A DNA stretch of 64,000 nucleotides from positions 2,597,501 to 2,661,500 of the forward strand of contig NZ_CP065511.1 of assembly GCF_022811925.1 (NCBI RefSeq), in the 5' to 3' direction. The stretch comes from Cytobacillus oceanisediminis (GTDB lineage Bacteria > Bacillota > Bacilli > Bacillales > Cytobacillaceae). Both the position numbers and the translations under genes were made by a program. The notes below the pieces were generated by a model. The model did not search any database, was not told the DNA's origin, and saw only the letters and a program-made list of their open reading frames with translations. Below are positions 1 through 8,458 of this stretch, in pieces (position 1 is the first letter of the stretch; the number at the start of each line of letters is the position of its first letter).

Positions 1-1
1 A

Positions 2-877
2 CTCAATGATGCCTTCGCGGTTCAAGAATTAAAATATCTTTTGGAAAAAAATATTATTCCTGATTTTACAATCCTGTATATTTCAGAAAATGACTTTACT
101 GTACATAGGAAAGGGCCAAATACAATAAAAGGAATTGAAAAACTTGATAAGCATCTTCAGGAGGTCTTAAATAGTTTTCCGAAATGGGAAAATGCCCTTA
201 ATAATTATATCTGGGTTATCATTGGAGATAGTAATCAGTCACCTGTCATTGAACCGAAAAAAGAAGCTTTAATCGATTTAAAAGAAATCCTATCTAAAAA
301 TAGAATTTTAAAGCTCGGTAAGCCTGCTGCAAAAGACGATGAAATTGTAATTACAGCAAATGAACGTATGGCATATGTCTATAAAATTAACGAAAGTGTT
401 GCATTAAAAAATATTGCCGAAAAATTGAAAACAGATCACCGGATTGCCTGGATTGCATGGAAGGAAAAAGAATTAATACATGTGATATCCGGAGATCATG
501 AGGGATCCTTTAATTTTAATTCAGGTGGAACCTATCGTGATGTTTATAATCAAGCCTGGTCTATAAAAGGAAATACCTCCATTCTCGATTTAACCTTAAA
601 GAACAAGAATATTCATTATGGGGATTATCCTGATGGATTAGCAAGGTTATATGGAGCGATGCATTCTCAGGAAGGTGAATTTCTTGTCGTTGATGCAAAA
701 CCAGGCTATGAATTCATTGGAGAAAGTTCACCTGAACATTCCGGTGGCGGCGCCCATGGTTCCATGCATAAAGATGATTCACTAATCCCCATCATTGTTA
801 CAGGAACCGATAAAAGTATCGATCAGCTGCGGATTGTGGATTTGAAAAATTGGATACTTGATTCTTTGAATTATTGA
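2..877 (+). CDS. Alkaline phosphatase/nucleotide pyrophosphatase family protein, C-terminal part
   Basis: The reading frame is open from the window edge, so this is the 3' part of a longer gene; the first in-frame TTG at 41 is not the true start. About 290 residues are visible. The segment Gly-Gly-Gly-Ala-His-Gly-Ser-Met-His-Lys-Asp-Asp-Ser near the C-terminus matches the metal-binding His and the HGS...DSLVP region of type I phosphodiesterase/alkaline-phosphatase-superfamily proteins. The N-terminal metal and nucleophile residues lie outside the window, so substrate cannot be judged. It ends in a strong hairpin shared with the next, convergent gene. Confidence 0.6.
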   Translation, partial: LNDAFAVQELKYLLEKNIIPDFTILYISENDFTVHRKGPNTIKGIEKLDKHLQEVLNSFPKWENALNNYIWVIIGDSNQSPVIEPKKEALIDLKEILSKNRILKLGKPAAKDDEIVITANERMAYVYKINESVALKNIAEKLKTDHRIAWIAWKEKELIHVISGDHEGSFNFNSGGTYRDVYNQAWSIKGNTSILDLTLKNKNIHYGDYPDGLARLYGAMHSQEGEFLVVDAKPGYEFIGESSPEHSGGGAHGSMHKDDSLIPIIVTGTDKSIDQLRIVDLKNWILDSLNY

Positions 878-878
878 A

Positions 879-927
879 AAAACATAAACCTTTTCTCAGC
901 ATATACCTGAGCGAAGGTTTATGTTTT
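879..927. terminator. Bidirectional terminator
   Basis: A 14-bp stem (AAAACATAAACCTT with AAGGTTTATGTTTT), A-rich before and T-rich after, lies between convergent genes and can serve both. Confidence 0.8.
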
Positions 928-1009
928 GTTATAAATCACCAGCTTATTTGTTCCCGGGTTTTTCTTACAATTCAGCATGGTTTTAGGATTGCATTTTTGC
1001 TGACATTTT

Positions 1010-1249
1010 TTAATAAAATGATTCATTAACCTCCCAGGATTCCACCGTTTTATAAGCTGTTTGCGGATCATAGCCCTTTCCAAGCAAGTACGCAATTGCT
1101 GCAACTTCAGTCATAGCATGGGAAACTGAAGTGAATTTTGCTTCTGTTAGGCCATAATTCACAAAAGGTTTTACGTTCATTAATGTCTCGTTTTTTAAAT
1201 TTCTGTTTGGCATAAAGTAACCATAATTCATGTTTTGATAATAGTGCAT
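1010..1249 (-). CDS. Small conserved hypothetical protein (79 aa)
   Basis: An unrecognised 79-residue soluble protein rich in Asn, Tyr and Met at its N-terminus, with a helical middle part. A good ribosome site (GGGGAGG) precedes the ATG. An overlapping 61-codon frame at 919-1104 has no such signal and was not chosen. Family unknown; the size and composition are typical of small Bacillus sporulation or stress proteins, but nothing in the sequence proves that. Confidence 0.55.
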   Translation of the reverse strand: MHYYQNMNYGYFMPNRNLKNETLMNVKPFVNYGLTEAKFTSVSHAMTEVAAIAYLLGKGYDPQTAYKTVESWEVNESFY

Positions 1250-1408
1250 TTGTTTAGCTGCCTCCCCATTTTTTTACCTTGATGTTATTTTATGATTGGT
1301 TTCAAAAAATGTTTTTGTCCAGGTGAATACATTTCTTTACAAAAAAATAAGCATACTGAAATTAAGGCAGGGAATGGATAGTTTTAGGGATATAAAGGAG
1401 CAAATTTG

Positions 1409-2041
1409 ATGCGCAGATGGTTGATTGTAATGGCCTATGTCGTTTTATTGATTGTTGGAATTACCAATAAAGAATATTTATTAGAATGGCTGCGAACCAG
1501 TGACCCATCATGGCTTCCTGCGATGTTTTTATTTTCTGTTCTGATTGCATCTATACCATTCTTGCCATTTACTCTATTTGCAGGATTAATGGGAGTGAAA
1601 TTTGGTGCTATAGTTGGTTTGCTGATAAATTGGTTTGGCATTCTCTTTACTTCGTTAATTTACTTTTTTTTATCAAGGTACTATTTCAGGAATTATTTCA
1701 CTGCCTATTTGGGAAAGTATAAAGGAATTAATAAATTTCAGGGCCTATTTGAAAAAAATGCATTTATTGCTATTTTGTTTGGACGAATGATTGTTATTAT
1801 CCCTCCTCAGGTGTTTAATATCTATTGTGGAATAGCAGATATTCCATTTAGGCATTTTTTTATAGCTACTGCAATTGGAATGCTGCCTCCAATGTTTATG
1901 CTTGCATACAGCGGGGAGCAATTGTTTTTATCACTTCATAATTTATTGCTGGGAGTGGTTTGGTACTTTCTATTTCTTCTCGGTTTGTTCCTTTGCTATA
2001 AATTTTGGTTCCATAACAAGATGGATCCATCAAAAAAATAA
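1409..2041 (+). CDS. TVP38/TMEM64 family membrane protein
   Basis: A 210-residue polytopic membrane protein of the VTT/SNARE-associated (DedA-related) superfamily. Visible hydrophobic segments are the N-terminal helix, two helices around the conserved glycine-rich stretch GLMGVKFGAIVG, and the final hairpin. The family motif F-x-x-R near the third segment (ILFGRMIVIIPPQVFN) is present. Members are thought to act as lipid transporters or scramblases. The ATG at 1409 is preferred over TTG at 1406 because AAAGGAG sits 8 bases upstream. It is monocistronic and ends in a terminator. Confidence 0.75.
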   Translation: MRRWLIVMAYVVLLIVGITNKEYLLEWLRTSDPSWLPAMFLFSVLIASIPFLPFTLFAGLMGVKFGAIVGLLINWFGILFTSLIYFFLSRYYFRNYFTAYLGKYKGINKFQGLFEKNAFIAILFGRMIVIIPPQVFNIYCGIADIPFRHFFIATAIGMLPPMFMLAYSGEQLFLSLHNLLLGVVWYFLFLLGLFLCYKFWFHNKMDPSKK

Positions 2042-2073
2042 TCTGATCCAATACTGAAGTAAAATTATAAATA

Positions 2074-2100
2074 AAAAGCCCACAAAATACGTGGGCTGTT
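2074..2100. terminator. Terminator
   Basis: AGCCCAC/GTGGGCT stem preceded by A-rich and followed by T-rich sequence, between convergent genes. Confidence 0.75.
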
Positions 2101-2105
2101 ATATG

Positions 2106-2507
2106 TTATTTGTTGTTTATCTGGTTCTTATTCGATGTTAATTCCTCCGCAAACTCAGTTAACCCCGCCGTATTTGGCTTCTGGAAATTTGTCATTTGGG
2201 CTGTATTATTGAATTTGTTGTTTATCTGGTTCTTATTCGATGTTAATTCCTCTGCAAACTCTGTTACCCCCGCCATATTTGGCTTCTGGAAATTTGTCAT
2301 TTGGGCTGTATTATTCATTAAGTTTTGCAACGGGCGATCCATATTTCTGCCGCGATTTCTAGTAAATCCATATGCAGCTGCACTTAAGCCAAGGCTAATT
2401 AAAGATCCCCATAACATTCCTCTGTTTCTCCTTCTCTTTCTGCCAAACATATTTAAAAGTGGCTGCATTCTGCCAGCATTAAAAAGCGCATTTATCCAGT
2501 TATTCAA
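2106..2507 (-). CDS. Hypothetical protein with a tandem 35-residue repeat
   Basis: A 133-residue protein. The first part has a basic patch (GRKRRRNRG) followed by a short hydrophobic stretch (GSLISLGLSAAAYGF), then two nearly identical tandem 35-residue units, each holding NNTAQMTNFQKPN and TEFAEELTSNKNQ. The DNA repeat has a 105-bp period (units starting near 2109 and 2214) with only a few base differences, so it is a recent in-frame duplication. The hydrophobic-plus-Asn-rich layout recalls YrzQ/DUF3918-type small Bacillus proteins, a weak similarity. Function unknown. Confidence 0.55.
   Translation of the reverse strand: MNNWINALFNAGRMQPLLNMFGRKRRRNRGMLWGSLISLGLSAAAYGFTRNRGRNMDRPLQNLMNNTAQMTNFQKPNMAGVTEFAEELTSNKNQINNKFNNTAQMTNFQKPNTAGLTEFAEELTSNKNQINNK
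2109..2318. repeat. Tandem 105-bp direct repeat (2 copies)
   Basis: Two adjacent 105-bp units, 2109-2213 and 2214-2318, differ at only a few positions and lie within the 3' half of a coding sequence, preserving frame. The few differences suggest a recent duplication by slippage or unequal recombination. Confidence 0.85.
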
Positions 2508-2696
2508 GTCTTAGCACTCCCCTTTAAGTAATAAGAAGGAAACTTAATTCCCCTCCATATATAATTTTTACTTCTGGGGTCACGAATATGCTGGCAAAAG
2601 TTTTAAGGAGTTTGTAAATAATATTTGTGAATAACATAAAATTTAATTTTGTATATAACTGATTATTCTTCAATTTCATAAATGGTTCTGTATATT

Positions 2697-2732
2697 AAAA
2701 AACCTTGCCTAATGCTATAGCAAGGTTTAAAA
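2697..2732 (-). terminator. Terminator of metallophosphoesterase gene
   Basis: AAACCTTGC/GCAAGGTTT stem flanked by A and T runs, just downstream of the minus-strand gene ending at 2739. Confidence 0.75.
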
Positions 2733-2738
2733 AATGCA

Positions 2739-3554
2739 TTAAGATATTTCATGAAAAGTGATTTCAGGGCGGCTGCCGATACGGATATTGACCCCTGTTT
2801 GGCCTAGTCCTTCACTAATATAAAACGGTTTTCCGCCATGATAATGAAGACCTTTAACCATTTTCATACGTACAAGCTTACCCATTTTTATCAAATGATA
2901 AGGCTTCGGCCAATGAATTTGTCCACCGTGGAAGTGCCCTGATAATAAATAATCAAAGGGGATATTTTCCATCTCTAATACAACATTAGGATCATGTGTC
3001 AAAATTAGATTACAGCCTTCAGATACTCCTTTATAGGCCATTTTTACATCACTGTGCTTAGTACTGTAATTATCAATTCCTATAATGTTTAGATTTTCCC
3101 CATTAACCTGAATCGTCACATGCTCATTTTGAAGTGTTTTACAGCCATTTTCTTCTAGAGTGTTTTTCAATGTTTCAAAGTTTTTCCCCTTTAGAACATA
3201 ATCATGATTACCGAAGACTGCATACATGCCATGCTTTGGATTTGTCTTGTTCAGCGCATGGAGATAGCCTGCAAGTTTAGGAATACTCCGTTTGCGGTCA
3301 AGGAAATCGCCAGTAAGAGCAATTAGGTCCACTGGCTGTTTTGAGATCATCGCAAATAATTCATCCGGACTGACAGATATATTTTCGAGGTGCATATCAG
3401 ATATATGAAGAATTTTTATGTTATCTCCCGAAACTGAGATATTAGGACGGGAAACAGAAATTGTATTTATGGTTACTTTCTTTGTGTTCTTATTGGCTTT
3501 GTAAACAATAATACAGAAAACGGCAGACAAGATTAAGGTAAAAAATAATGCCAT
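2739..3554 (-). CDS. Membrane-anchored metallophosphoesterase (YkuE/YaeI-like)
   Basis: A 271-residue calcineurin-like phosphoesterase. An N-terminal hydrophobic segment (about residues 3-17) acts as anchor. All metal-site motifs are visible in order: DMHLE, TGDFLDRK, GNHDY, ILTHDP and SGHFHGGQ. This layout matches Bacillus YkuE-type enzymes that act on lipid or nucleotide phosphates at the membrane; the substrate here is not known. AGGAGGGAGGGG upstream of the ATG gives a very strong ribosome site. The neighbour upstream (YkoP-like) is on the same strand 83 bases away. Confidence 0.8.
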   Translation of the reverse strand: MALFFTLILSAVFCIIVYKANKNTKKVTINTISVSRPNISVSGDNIKILHISDMHLENISVSPDELFAMISKQPVDLIALTGDFLDRKRSIPKLAGYLHALNKTNPKHGMYAVFGNHDYVLKGKNFETLKNTLEENGCKTLQNEHVTIQVNGENLNIIGIDNYSTKHSDVKMAYKGVSEGCNLILTHDPNVVLEMENIPFDYLLSGHFHGGQIHWPKPYHLIKMGKLVRMKMVKGLHYHGGKPFYISEGLGQTGVNIRIGSRPEITFHEIS

Positions 3555-3637
3555 ATTAATATCCCCTCCCTCCTTAAAAGTATAAGAGGATTGAGGTGAT
3601 AGTCCTAGTGGGAGTTAGAGGAAACAGTCTGCATCTT

Positions 3638-4195
3638 TTATTTATATTTTTTAATCAGGTTTTCTTTAGACATCAATAAGTAAACAGTGCGATGCTTTTT
3701 TAAATTTGCGGCAGAAATTTTTGAACACGATAAAAAATATATAGGTAATTGAAATGTTTTTTTTAACCAGCAGTATAGTTTATTTTTTGGAAGTATACAT
3801 TCAAATCCAAGCGTGCTGAATCCCTTGTTTATAAGGGTGATGCCTATAACCCCTTTTATTTTCGTTCCTTCAGGATGGCTGAGAATAAATGCGGTCAAAA
3901 GCGGCATTGAATCCTTTACACGTTTATAAATAGCTCTTCCTTTTAATAATTCATTTTTCATGTAGTTAAATTCATTTAACAGCCTAACATTGTGGAGATG
4001 AATTTTAAGTAAAAGATCATTTTTTCTAATGATAACACCGTCAGATAATTCAATGTCATTTCCTTTATATTTTGTTAGCCTCACACGAAAAACTCCTCCT
4101 TTTTCGGGATCTGCAGTAAGATGCTGTAACCGGGTAAAAGGATAATAAAGAGGATCCAAGAATACCCATATTGATAATAAAATATTACGAAACAT
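3638..4195 (-). CDS. YkoP-like conserved protein
   Basis: A 185-residue protein with a short hydrophobic N-terminus (about residues 4-20), then a conserved block RVRLTKYKG...LSDG and KIHLHNVRLL. I recall the same block in B. subtilis YkoP and in the C-terminal part of some Bacillus polysaccharide deacetylases; that similarity is from memory. Function is unknown. AAGGAGAAG lies about 14 bases before the ATG, rather far. It could be co-transcribed with the metallophosphoesterase downstream. Confidence 0.6.
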   Translation of the reverse strand: MFRNILLSIWVFLDPLYYPFTRLQHLTADPEKGGVFRVRLTKYKGNDIELSDGVIIRKNDLLLKIHLHNVRLLNEFNYMKNELLKGRAIYKRVKDSMPLLTAFILSHPEGTKIKGVIGITLINKGFSTLGFECILPKNKLYCWLKKTFQLPIYFLSCSKISAANLKKHRTVYLLMSKENLIKKYK

Positions 4196-4248
4196 GATTT
4201 TTTAGGTCTTCTCCTTTCCTATGCTCTAGTAAATAGGATGTTAATCTA

Positions 4249-4386
4249 ATGGTCATTTTAATTATGGAAATGAACGGATGTATTCCCTTTTTTAATATGG
4301 CAGCTTACTGTCGAGTCAGCGAAGATGAGATCCAGACCGCCCTGTATGTTCAGCTTACTGAAATTGGTATGAAGTTTATTACATAA
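4249..4386 (+). CDS. Candidate 45-aa small protein
   Basis: An open frame of 45 codons from ATG 4249 with a weak AGGA about 10 bases upstream; it holds PFFNMAAYCRVSEDEIQTAL, which looks like a short helix-turn-helix and has protein-like composition. It lies alone between a divergent gene and the DUF1657 genes. There is no other evidence, and it may be a remnant. Confidence 0.3.
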   Translation: MVILIMEMNGCIPFFNMAAYCRVSEDEIQTALYVQLTEIGMKFIT

Positions 4387-4451
4387 GCATTAAATAAAAA
4401 GTAATAATACATTGTGTAGTTTAAATTCTCATTTGAAAGAAGGAATTAAAG

Positions 4452-4655
4452 ATGACAGTTGGAACTCAAGTAAAGCAAGCGATTGTTGGCTTGAAGAGCG
4501 CACAGGCCAGCTTTGAAACGTTTGCACTCGCTACTGACAACCAAAATGCTAAACAGCTGTATCAGAATGCTGCACAGCAAACACAAACGATTATAGACAG
4601 CCTTGAACCAAGACTTCAGGAGATTCAGCAAGAGGAACCTCAATATAATCAGTAG
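4452..4655 (+). CDS. DUF1657 domain protein
   Basis: A 67-residue all-helical protein typical of DUF1657: MTVGTQVKQAIVGLKSAQAS start, LA(T/S)xD(N/D)xxAKxL(Y/F) middle and an EEPQYNQ tail. Members are small spore-associated proteins often found with spoVA, yhcN and DUF421 genes. GAAGGA precedes the ATG. It is the first gene of a three-gene + strand set with another DUF1657 protein and a DUF421 protein. Confidence 0.85.
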   Translation: MTVGTQVKQAIVGLKSAQASFETFALATDNQNAKQLYQNAAQQTQTIIDSLEPRLQEIQQEEPQYNQ

Positions 4656-4720
4656 ACATTAAGGCTGGCATATGCCAGCCCTATTACAATTTAAATTCTA
4701 TCCTGAATGGTGTGATCCCA

Positions 4721-4927
4721 ATGACAATTGCTTCGAATGTAAATCAATGTCTTGCAGCGATTCGTTCTATAGAAGCACAGTTATCAAATTTGGCCTTAAC
4801 CTCAATGGATGAAGAAGCAAAGCGCCTTTTCCATGAATCCATGCTCGAGATTAGCGAGATAAAAAACGATCTTGAAAACCGGAAAAAGGTTATAGAGTTT
4901 GAGGAACCCCAATATAAACCAAATTAA
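4721..4927 (+). CDS. DUF1657 domain protein, second copy
   Basis: A 68-residue paralogue of the preceding protein: same start pattern (MTIASNVNQCLAAIRSIEAQ), a central MDEEAKRLFHESM and an EEPQYKPN end. The ATG at 4721 gives the family-typical MT start and is preferred over GTG 4712. It is 65 bases after the first copy and 20 bases before the DUF421 gene, so the three are probably co-transcribed. Confidence 0.8.
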   Translation: MTIASNVNQCLAAIRSIEAQLSNLALTSMDEEAKRLFHESMLEISEIKNDLENRKKVIEFEEPQYKPN

Positions 4928-4947
4928 ATGAACTTGGAGATGAAAAT

Positions 4948-5805
4948 ATGCCTGAATGGCTGCTTATCGGTGCTCGTTCTATTTTATTCGTAGGTGTTTT
5001 ATTTGCTATAACCAAAATGATAGGAAAAAAACAAATATCAGAGCTTTCATTTTTTGAATATGTATCAGGTATTACAATCGGAAGTATAGCCGGTGAAATT
5101 ATTATGGGGTTGGATAACCACTGGGCCAGCGGAATCCTTTCTATTTTCATCTTTGGTCTTGTAACATTATTTGCCGATATTCTTTCCCTTAAGAGTAAAA
5201 GCTTCCGTGATTTCTTTGAAGGAAAAGGAACTATCTTTATTAAGGATGGAAAAATATTGGAAGATAATTTAAAAAAAGAAAGATACTCGATTGATGATTT
5301 ATCCTCCCTGCTTCGCCAAAAAAATGTCTTTAAGATGGCAGATGTGGAGTTTGCTGTTTTAGAGCCGCGCGGAGATCTTAGCATCATGCTGAAGAAAGAA
5401 AACCAGCCGCTTACCCCGAAGGATCTTCAGTTGAATTTACCTCAGGAAAAAGAGCCGCAAACGGTTATTATGGATGGGAAAATTCTAAACGATCCCCTTG
5501 CTGAGTCAGGGAAAACAAGAAAATGGCTTAACATGGAGATAGAAAAACTGGGCATGACAATTGATAACATTTTTTTGGGTCAAATTAATTCTTATGGAGA
5601 ATTAACTGTAGATATTTTTGATGATTCACTTAAGGTTCCTGCACCACAGCAGCGTCCTCTGCTTTTGGCAATGATAAAAAAGTGTGCAGCTGACCTTGAA
5701 GTGTTTTCCCTGCAGACTGATTCCAAAAAGGCACAGGAAATGTATGAAAAAAATACTCAAAAGCTGAATCAAATCATTCAGAAATTATCCCCATATTTAA
5801 AGTAA
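4948..5805 (+). CDS. DUF421 (YetF-type) membrane protein fused to a DUF1657-like C-terminus
   Basis: A 285-residue protein. Residues 1-75 carry three membrane helices with the DUF421 signature KMIGKKQISELSFFEYV; residues 80-230 form the cytoplasmic YetF-like domain (R-x-x-x-L...EPRGDLS). The last 48 residues (LLAMIKKCAADLEVF onward) look like the small DUF1657 proteins encoded just upstream, so DUF421 and DUF1657 are fused. In Bacillus, this gene pair usually accompanies spoVA2mob-type clusters affecting spore heat resistance and germination; no spoVA gene is present here. Role inferred only from that association. Confidence 0.8.
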   Translation: MPEWLLIGARSILFVGVLFAITKMIGKKQISELSFFEYVSGITIGSIAGEIIMGLDNHWASGILSIFIFGLVTLFADILSLKSKSFRDFFEGKGTIFIKDGKILEDNLKKERYSIDDLSSLLRQKNVFKMADVEFAVLEPRGDLSIMLKKENQPLTPKDLQLNLPQEKEPQTVIMDGKILNDPLAESGKTRKWLNMEIEKLGMTIDNIFLGQINSYGELTVDIFDDSLKVPAPQQRPLLLAMIKKCAADLEVFSLQTDSKKAQEMYEKNTQKLNQIIQKLSPYLK

Positions 5806-5918
5806 GTGCTTGTCCATCATCTGCAGGACTTGAAAAGATAAAAAGTATCTGTCCGCCCCTTTCCCATTCCTTCAAAGATCTTTAAAGAATTTTAAATAAA
5901 GGAAGGAGATAATTTGCA

Positions 5919-6011
5919 ATGATAAATAATTTTAATTTGTACAGTCTGCCTATGGGCTGCTTAAAAGTGAATAAGAAACAGCGTATTAAAATTGAACAAA
6001 CACCAGAATAA
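5919..6011 (+). CDS. Candidate 30-aa small protein
   Basis: A 30-codon frame with a very strong ribosome site (GGAAGGAG, 10 bases before ATG) and a terminator that begins within its last codons. It encodes MINNFNLYSLPMGC followed by a Lys-rich hydrophilic tail. The signal quality and compact RBS-ORF-terminator layout argue for real translation. Function unknown. Confidence 0.5.
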   Translation: MINNFNLYSLPMGCLKVNKKQRIKIEQTPE

Positions 6012-6030
6012 AGACTGGTGTTTGTTTTTT
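5998..6030. terminator. Bidirectional terminator
   Basis: AAACACCAG/CTGGTGTTT stem followed by TTTGTTTTTT; lies between convergent genes. Confidence 0.85.
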
Positions 6031-6034
6031 ATTG

Positions 6035-7399
6035 TTAACAGCTGCTCCCGCCTTCTTTTTTCCATACTTTTTTTTGCATAATTAAGGCTACGGTTGCTAT
6101 TAATGCTACAAATATTAAACTGACAAAAAATCCAAGCCTTATTGACTTTTCAAGTAATGTGCCGCTTATCGCAGCTAGGATCAGAAGCAATCCCGCAGTA
6201 GCAATTATCTTTCCTAACAGCTTATTTTCCAGAATCCGCAGAGCTGAAATGATGATGAATGACCAATTGAATAAAATTAATATACCAGCAGCAGTAGTGA
6301 TATACTCATATATTTTGCCTGGCAGCAGTAAGGCGGTTACGATTGATGCAATTAAACCGGCTGTAGCCAGCCCCAGCGACGGCAAAGGCAGGTCCTTCCA
6401 CTTCTTTATCTTTTTTGAAAATACCGCAGGGGCATCGCCATCATTAGCCAAAGTAACCAATAAGGCTGTTACTCCAAACAGCGAAGCGGTCATCGTAGAG
6501 AAGCCGGCAATAATGATTGCTGCATTAAAAACGTGCGGGAAGAAGTCCAGATTATATTTATCCATTGCAGTTACAAAAGGACTCTCTTTTTCATTAAAAG
6601 CTCCATGTGATGCCATATATACGGCTAAGCCAAGGGAAATGACATAGATAATGGCAAGAACAATAAGCATGATAATTCCGGCTTTTGGTGCATCCTCTTT
6701 CTTCTTTAACCTTGTTGCCATTAGCCCGATGACTTCAATCCCTCCGTACGCATAAAAAGCATATATTAAGGAGGACCAAAAGCCTTTAAAGCCTTCCGGA
6801 AACCAATCGTGAGCAGAACCAGGGAATCCTGGATGCTTTGCATCTCCATCTATTACTCCAGCCAATGCTGCAGATGCCAGGATTATAAACATAATAATCG
6901 CTGCTGTCTTAATAACGGCAAAGAGGTCTTCTACCTTATCAAAGCCTTTATTACCTGTTAAAACTACTATAATTGAAAGAATGGCATAACCCGCTGCAAA
7001 AATCCAAAGCGGCACATGAGGAAACCAGAATCTTGTTAAGATAGACAGCGCGGTTAATTGACTCCCCATTATTAGTATATTTGAGCACCAGTAGTTCCAC
7101 CCGCAGCTGAAGCCAGCCCACTTGCCGTAAGCTTTATTGGCATAATAGCAAAAAGATCCTTCCTGGGGGTCTTCTGCTGTCATTTTAGCTAAAAGATTAT
7201 AGACGATATAGGTTCCAATTGCCGCTAATATAAATGAAAATACAATGGACGGTCCTGTAATCTTGATTCCGATGGCAGATCCGAGAAAGAAACCGGTCCC
7301 GATCGTACAGCCTACTCCGATTAGAGATAATTGCCACCATTTTAAATCACCGGATTCACTTTCCTTTGAGGAATTGCCGCTGGGAAGAAAAAAATCCAT
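6035..7399 (-). CDS. APC-family amino acid permease
   Basis: A 454-residue integral membrane protein with about 12 hydrophobic helices. The first helix carries the APC substrate-site motif GVGCTIGTGFFLG, and helix 6 has the YAFYAYGGIEVIG stretch, both hallmarks of amino acid/polyamine/organocation transporters of the AAT/YdgF type. It probably imports an amino acid by proton symport; the substrate cannot be read. GAGGGAGG lies before the ATG. It has its own upstream region, since the next gene upstream ends in a terminator. Confidence 0.85.
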   Translation of the reverse strand: MDFFLPSGNSSKESESGDLKWWQLSLIGVGCTIGTGFFLGSAIGIKITGPSIVFSFILAAIGTYIVYNLLAKMTAEDPQEGSFCYYANKAYGKWAGFSCGWNYWCSNILIMGSQLTALSILTRFWFPHVPLWIFAAGYAILSIIVVLTGNKGFDKVEDLFAVIKTAAIIMFIILASAALAGVIDGDAKHPGFPGSAHDWFPEGFKGFWSSLIYAFYAYGGIEVIGLMATRLKKKEDAPKAGIIMLIVLAIIYVISLGLAVYMASHGAFNEKESPFVTAMDKYNLDFFPHVFNAAIIIAGFSTMTASLFGVTALLVTLANDGDAPAVFSKKIKKWKDLPLPSLGLATAGLIASIVTALLLPGKIYEYITTAAGILILFNWSFIIISALRILENKLLGKIIATAGLLLILAAISGTLLEKSIRLGFFVSLIFVALIATVALIMQKKVWKKEGGSSC

Positions 7400-7442
7400 G
7401 GTGTACCTCCCTCTTTAGGTCTTTTATTCTGTTGCTTTTTTG

Positions 7443-7477
7443 CAAAAAAACAAGCCGATTCAGGTGATGATCGGCCT
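7443..7477 (-). terminator. Terminator
   Basis: GCCGAT/ATCGGC stem followed on the minus strand by a T-run; ends the transcript of the 113-aa gene. Confidence 0.65.
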
Positions 7478-7510
7478 CCGTTTAATTTCAAATGGACTTT
7501 GCCATAGTAC

Positions 7511-7852
7511 CTATTTCTTCTTCTCAGAACTGTCGCTTTTTAATCCTGTTACGGATCTGAATAACTGAGTATGCATGCTCCCCTGGACAATGTCCTCAAG
7601 GAAGAATTGCTCAATCAGCTTTTTGTATTCCTCATCTTCAAACATCTTCTTGTTTTGCAGTTCCATCTCGGCAAGACCCTCATATGTAGAAAGAAAAGCA
7701 TATGTATGGTCCTCTCCTGAAATGGGCGATAATAGCTCAACCTTGTGCTGGTAATTTTCGTTTCGATAGCTTTGGATCATCCTCAGATTTTTTAAAGCCT
7801 CAACAAAATTATCCTGCTTTACTTGAAATGATTGATATACGAAAACTGACAT
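7511..7852 (-). CDS. Hypothetical protein, possible dimeric alpha/beta-barrel fold
   Basis: A 113-residue soluble protein. The MSVFVYQSFQVKQDNFVEAL start and the alternation of short strands with helices resemble ABM/dimeric alpha-beta barrel proteins, but no catalytic signature is visible. The tail is Lys/Ser-rich. AGAAGGAG precedes the ATG. It follows the DUF2512 gene by 33 bases and is probably co-transcribed with it. Confidence 0.55.
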   Translation of the reverse strand: MSVFVYQSFQVKQDNFVEALKNLRMIQSYRNENYQHKVELLSPISGEDHTYAFLSTYEGLAEMELQNKKMFEDEEYKKLIEQFFLEDIVQGSMHTQLFRSVTGLKSDSSEKKK

Positions 7853-7885
7853 GTTAATCTCCTTCTCAAAAATTTTTAGAATGGA

Positions 7886-8338
7886 TTATTGACCTTCACC
7901 GCTTCGGCCATCTGGTTTTAGGGGAGTTAGGTCCTCTGAATTTTCAGTATTATATCGAAGGTTCCCATGGCTTATAGAGTCATTTTCTACTCTTGTTTCA
8001 GCCAAATTCCTTACGAGATATAAATGGAATGCATACTCAAATATGGCTGATCCGAAAGCTGCAGCCAATGACATGCTAATGAGTTCATCTTGAAGTGTTA
8101 AAATAGAGCTCAAAAACCATATGAGCAAAAAAGCCCATCCGAAATCAGCAATGGCCGCCACTGCATTATTTGTCCGGCGAAGTATCAGCATATCACCCAA
8201 TATATATGAGGTGATTACAAGCAAGGCTGTAATGATAAATATATTTTCAAAGCTCATGCCGTACCTTTTGCCAAGAATAATATAGAAAAGGACAAGACAG
8301 GCCATAAATTTCAGCGATATTGCCTTGCTATGCAGCAT
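7886..8338 (-). CDS. DUF2512 (YndM-like) membrane protein
   Basis: A 150-residue protein with four membrane helices in the first 110 residues and a hydrophilic acidic tail. The motif SYILGDMLILRR after helix 2 and AAIADFGWAFLLIW match the DUF2512 family seen across Bacillus. A paralogue lies at 40920-41363. Function unknown. AGGAGGAG precedes ATG. Confidence 0.8.
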   Translation of the reverse strand: MLHSKAISLKFMACLVLFYIILGKRYGMSFENIFIITALLVITSYILGDMLILRRTNNAVAAIADFGWAFLLIWFLSSILTLQDELISMSLAAAFGSAIFEYAFHLYLVRNLAETRVENDSISHGNLRYNTENSEDLTPLKPDGRSGEGQ

Positions 8339-8418
8339 AACACTCCTCCTATACTGCTTAGTGTGTTTATTAGCACATAAAATATTCCTTTGACTGTGTT
8401 AAACAAAAAACAAAAAAC

Positions 8419-8449
8419 AAAAAAACAGCCCATTTGAATCGGGCTGTTG
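8419..8449 (-). terminator. htpG terminator
   Basis: AACAGCCC/GGGCTGTT stem followed on the minus strand by a long T-rich tract. Confidence 0.85.
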
Positions 8450-8458
8450 AAATGTATA

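Noticed and set aside
2110..2514. Plus-strand 134-codon hydrophobic frame
   Set aside because: Antisense shadow of the tandem-repeat gene; lacks ribosome site.
4452..5805. spoVA2mob mobile element
   Set aside because: No transposase, inverted repeat ends or spoVA genes are visible around it.
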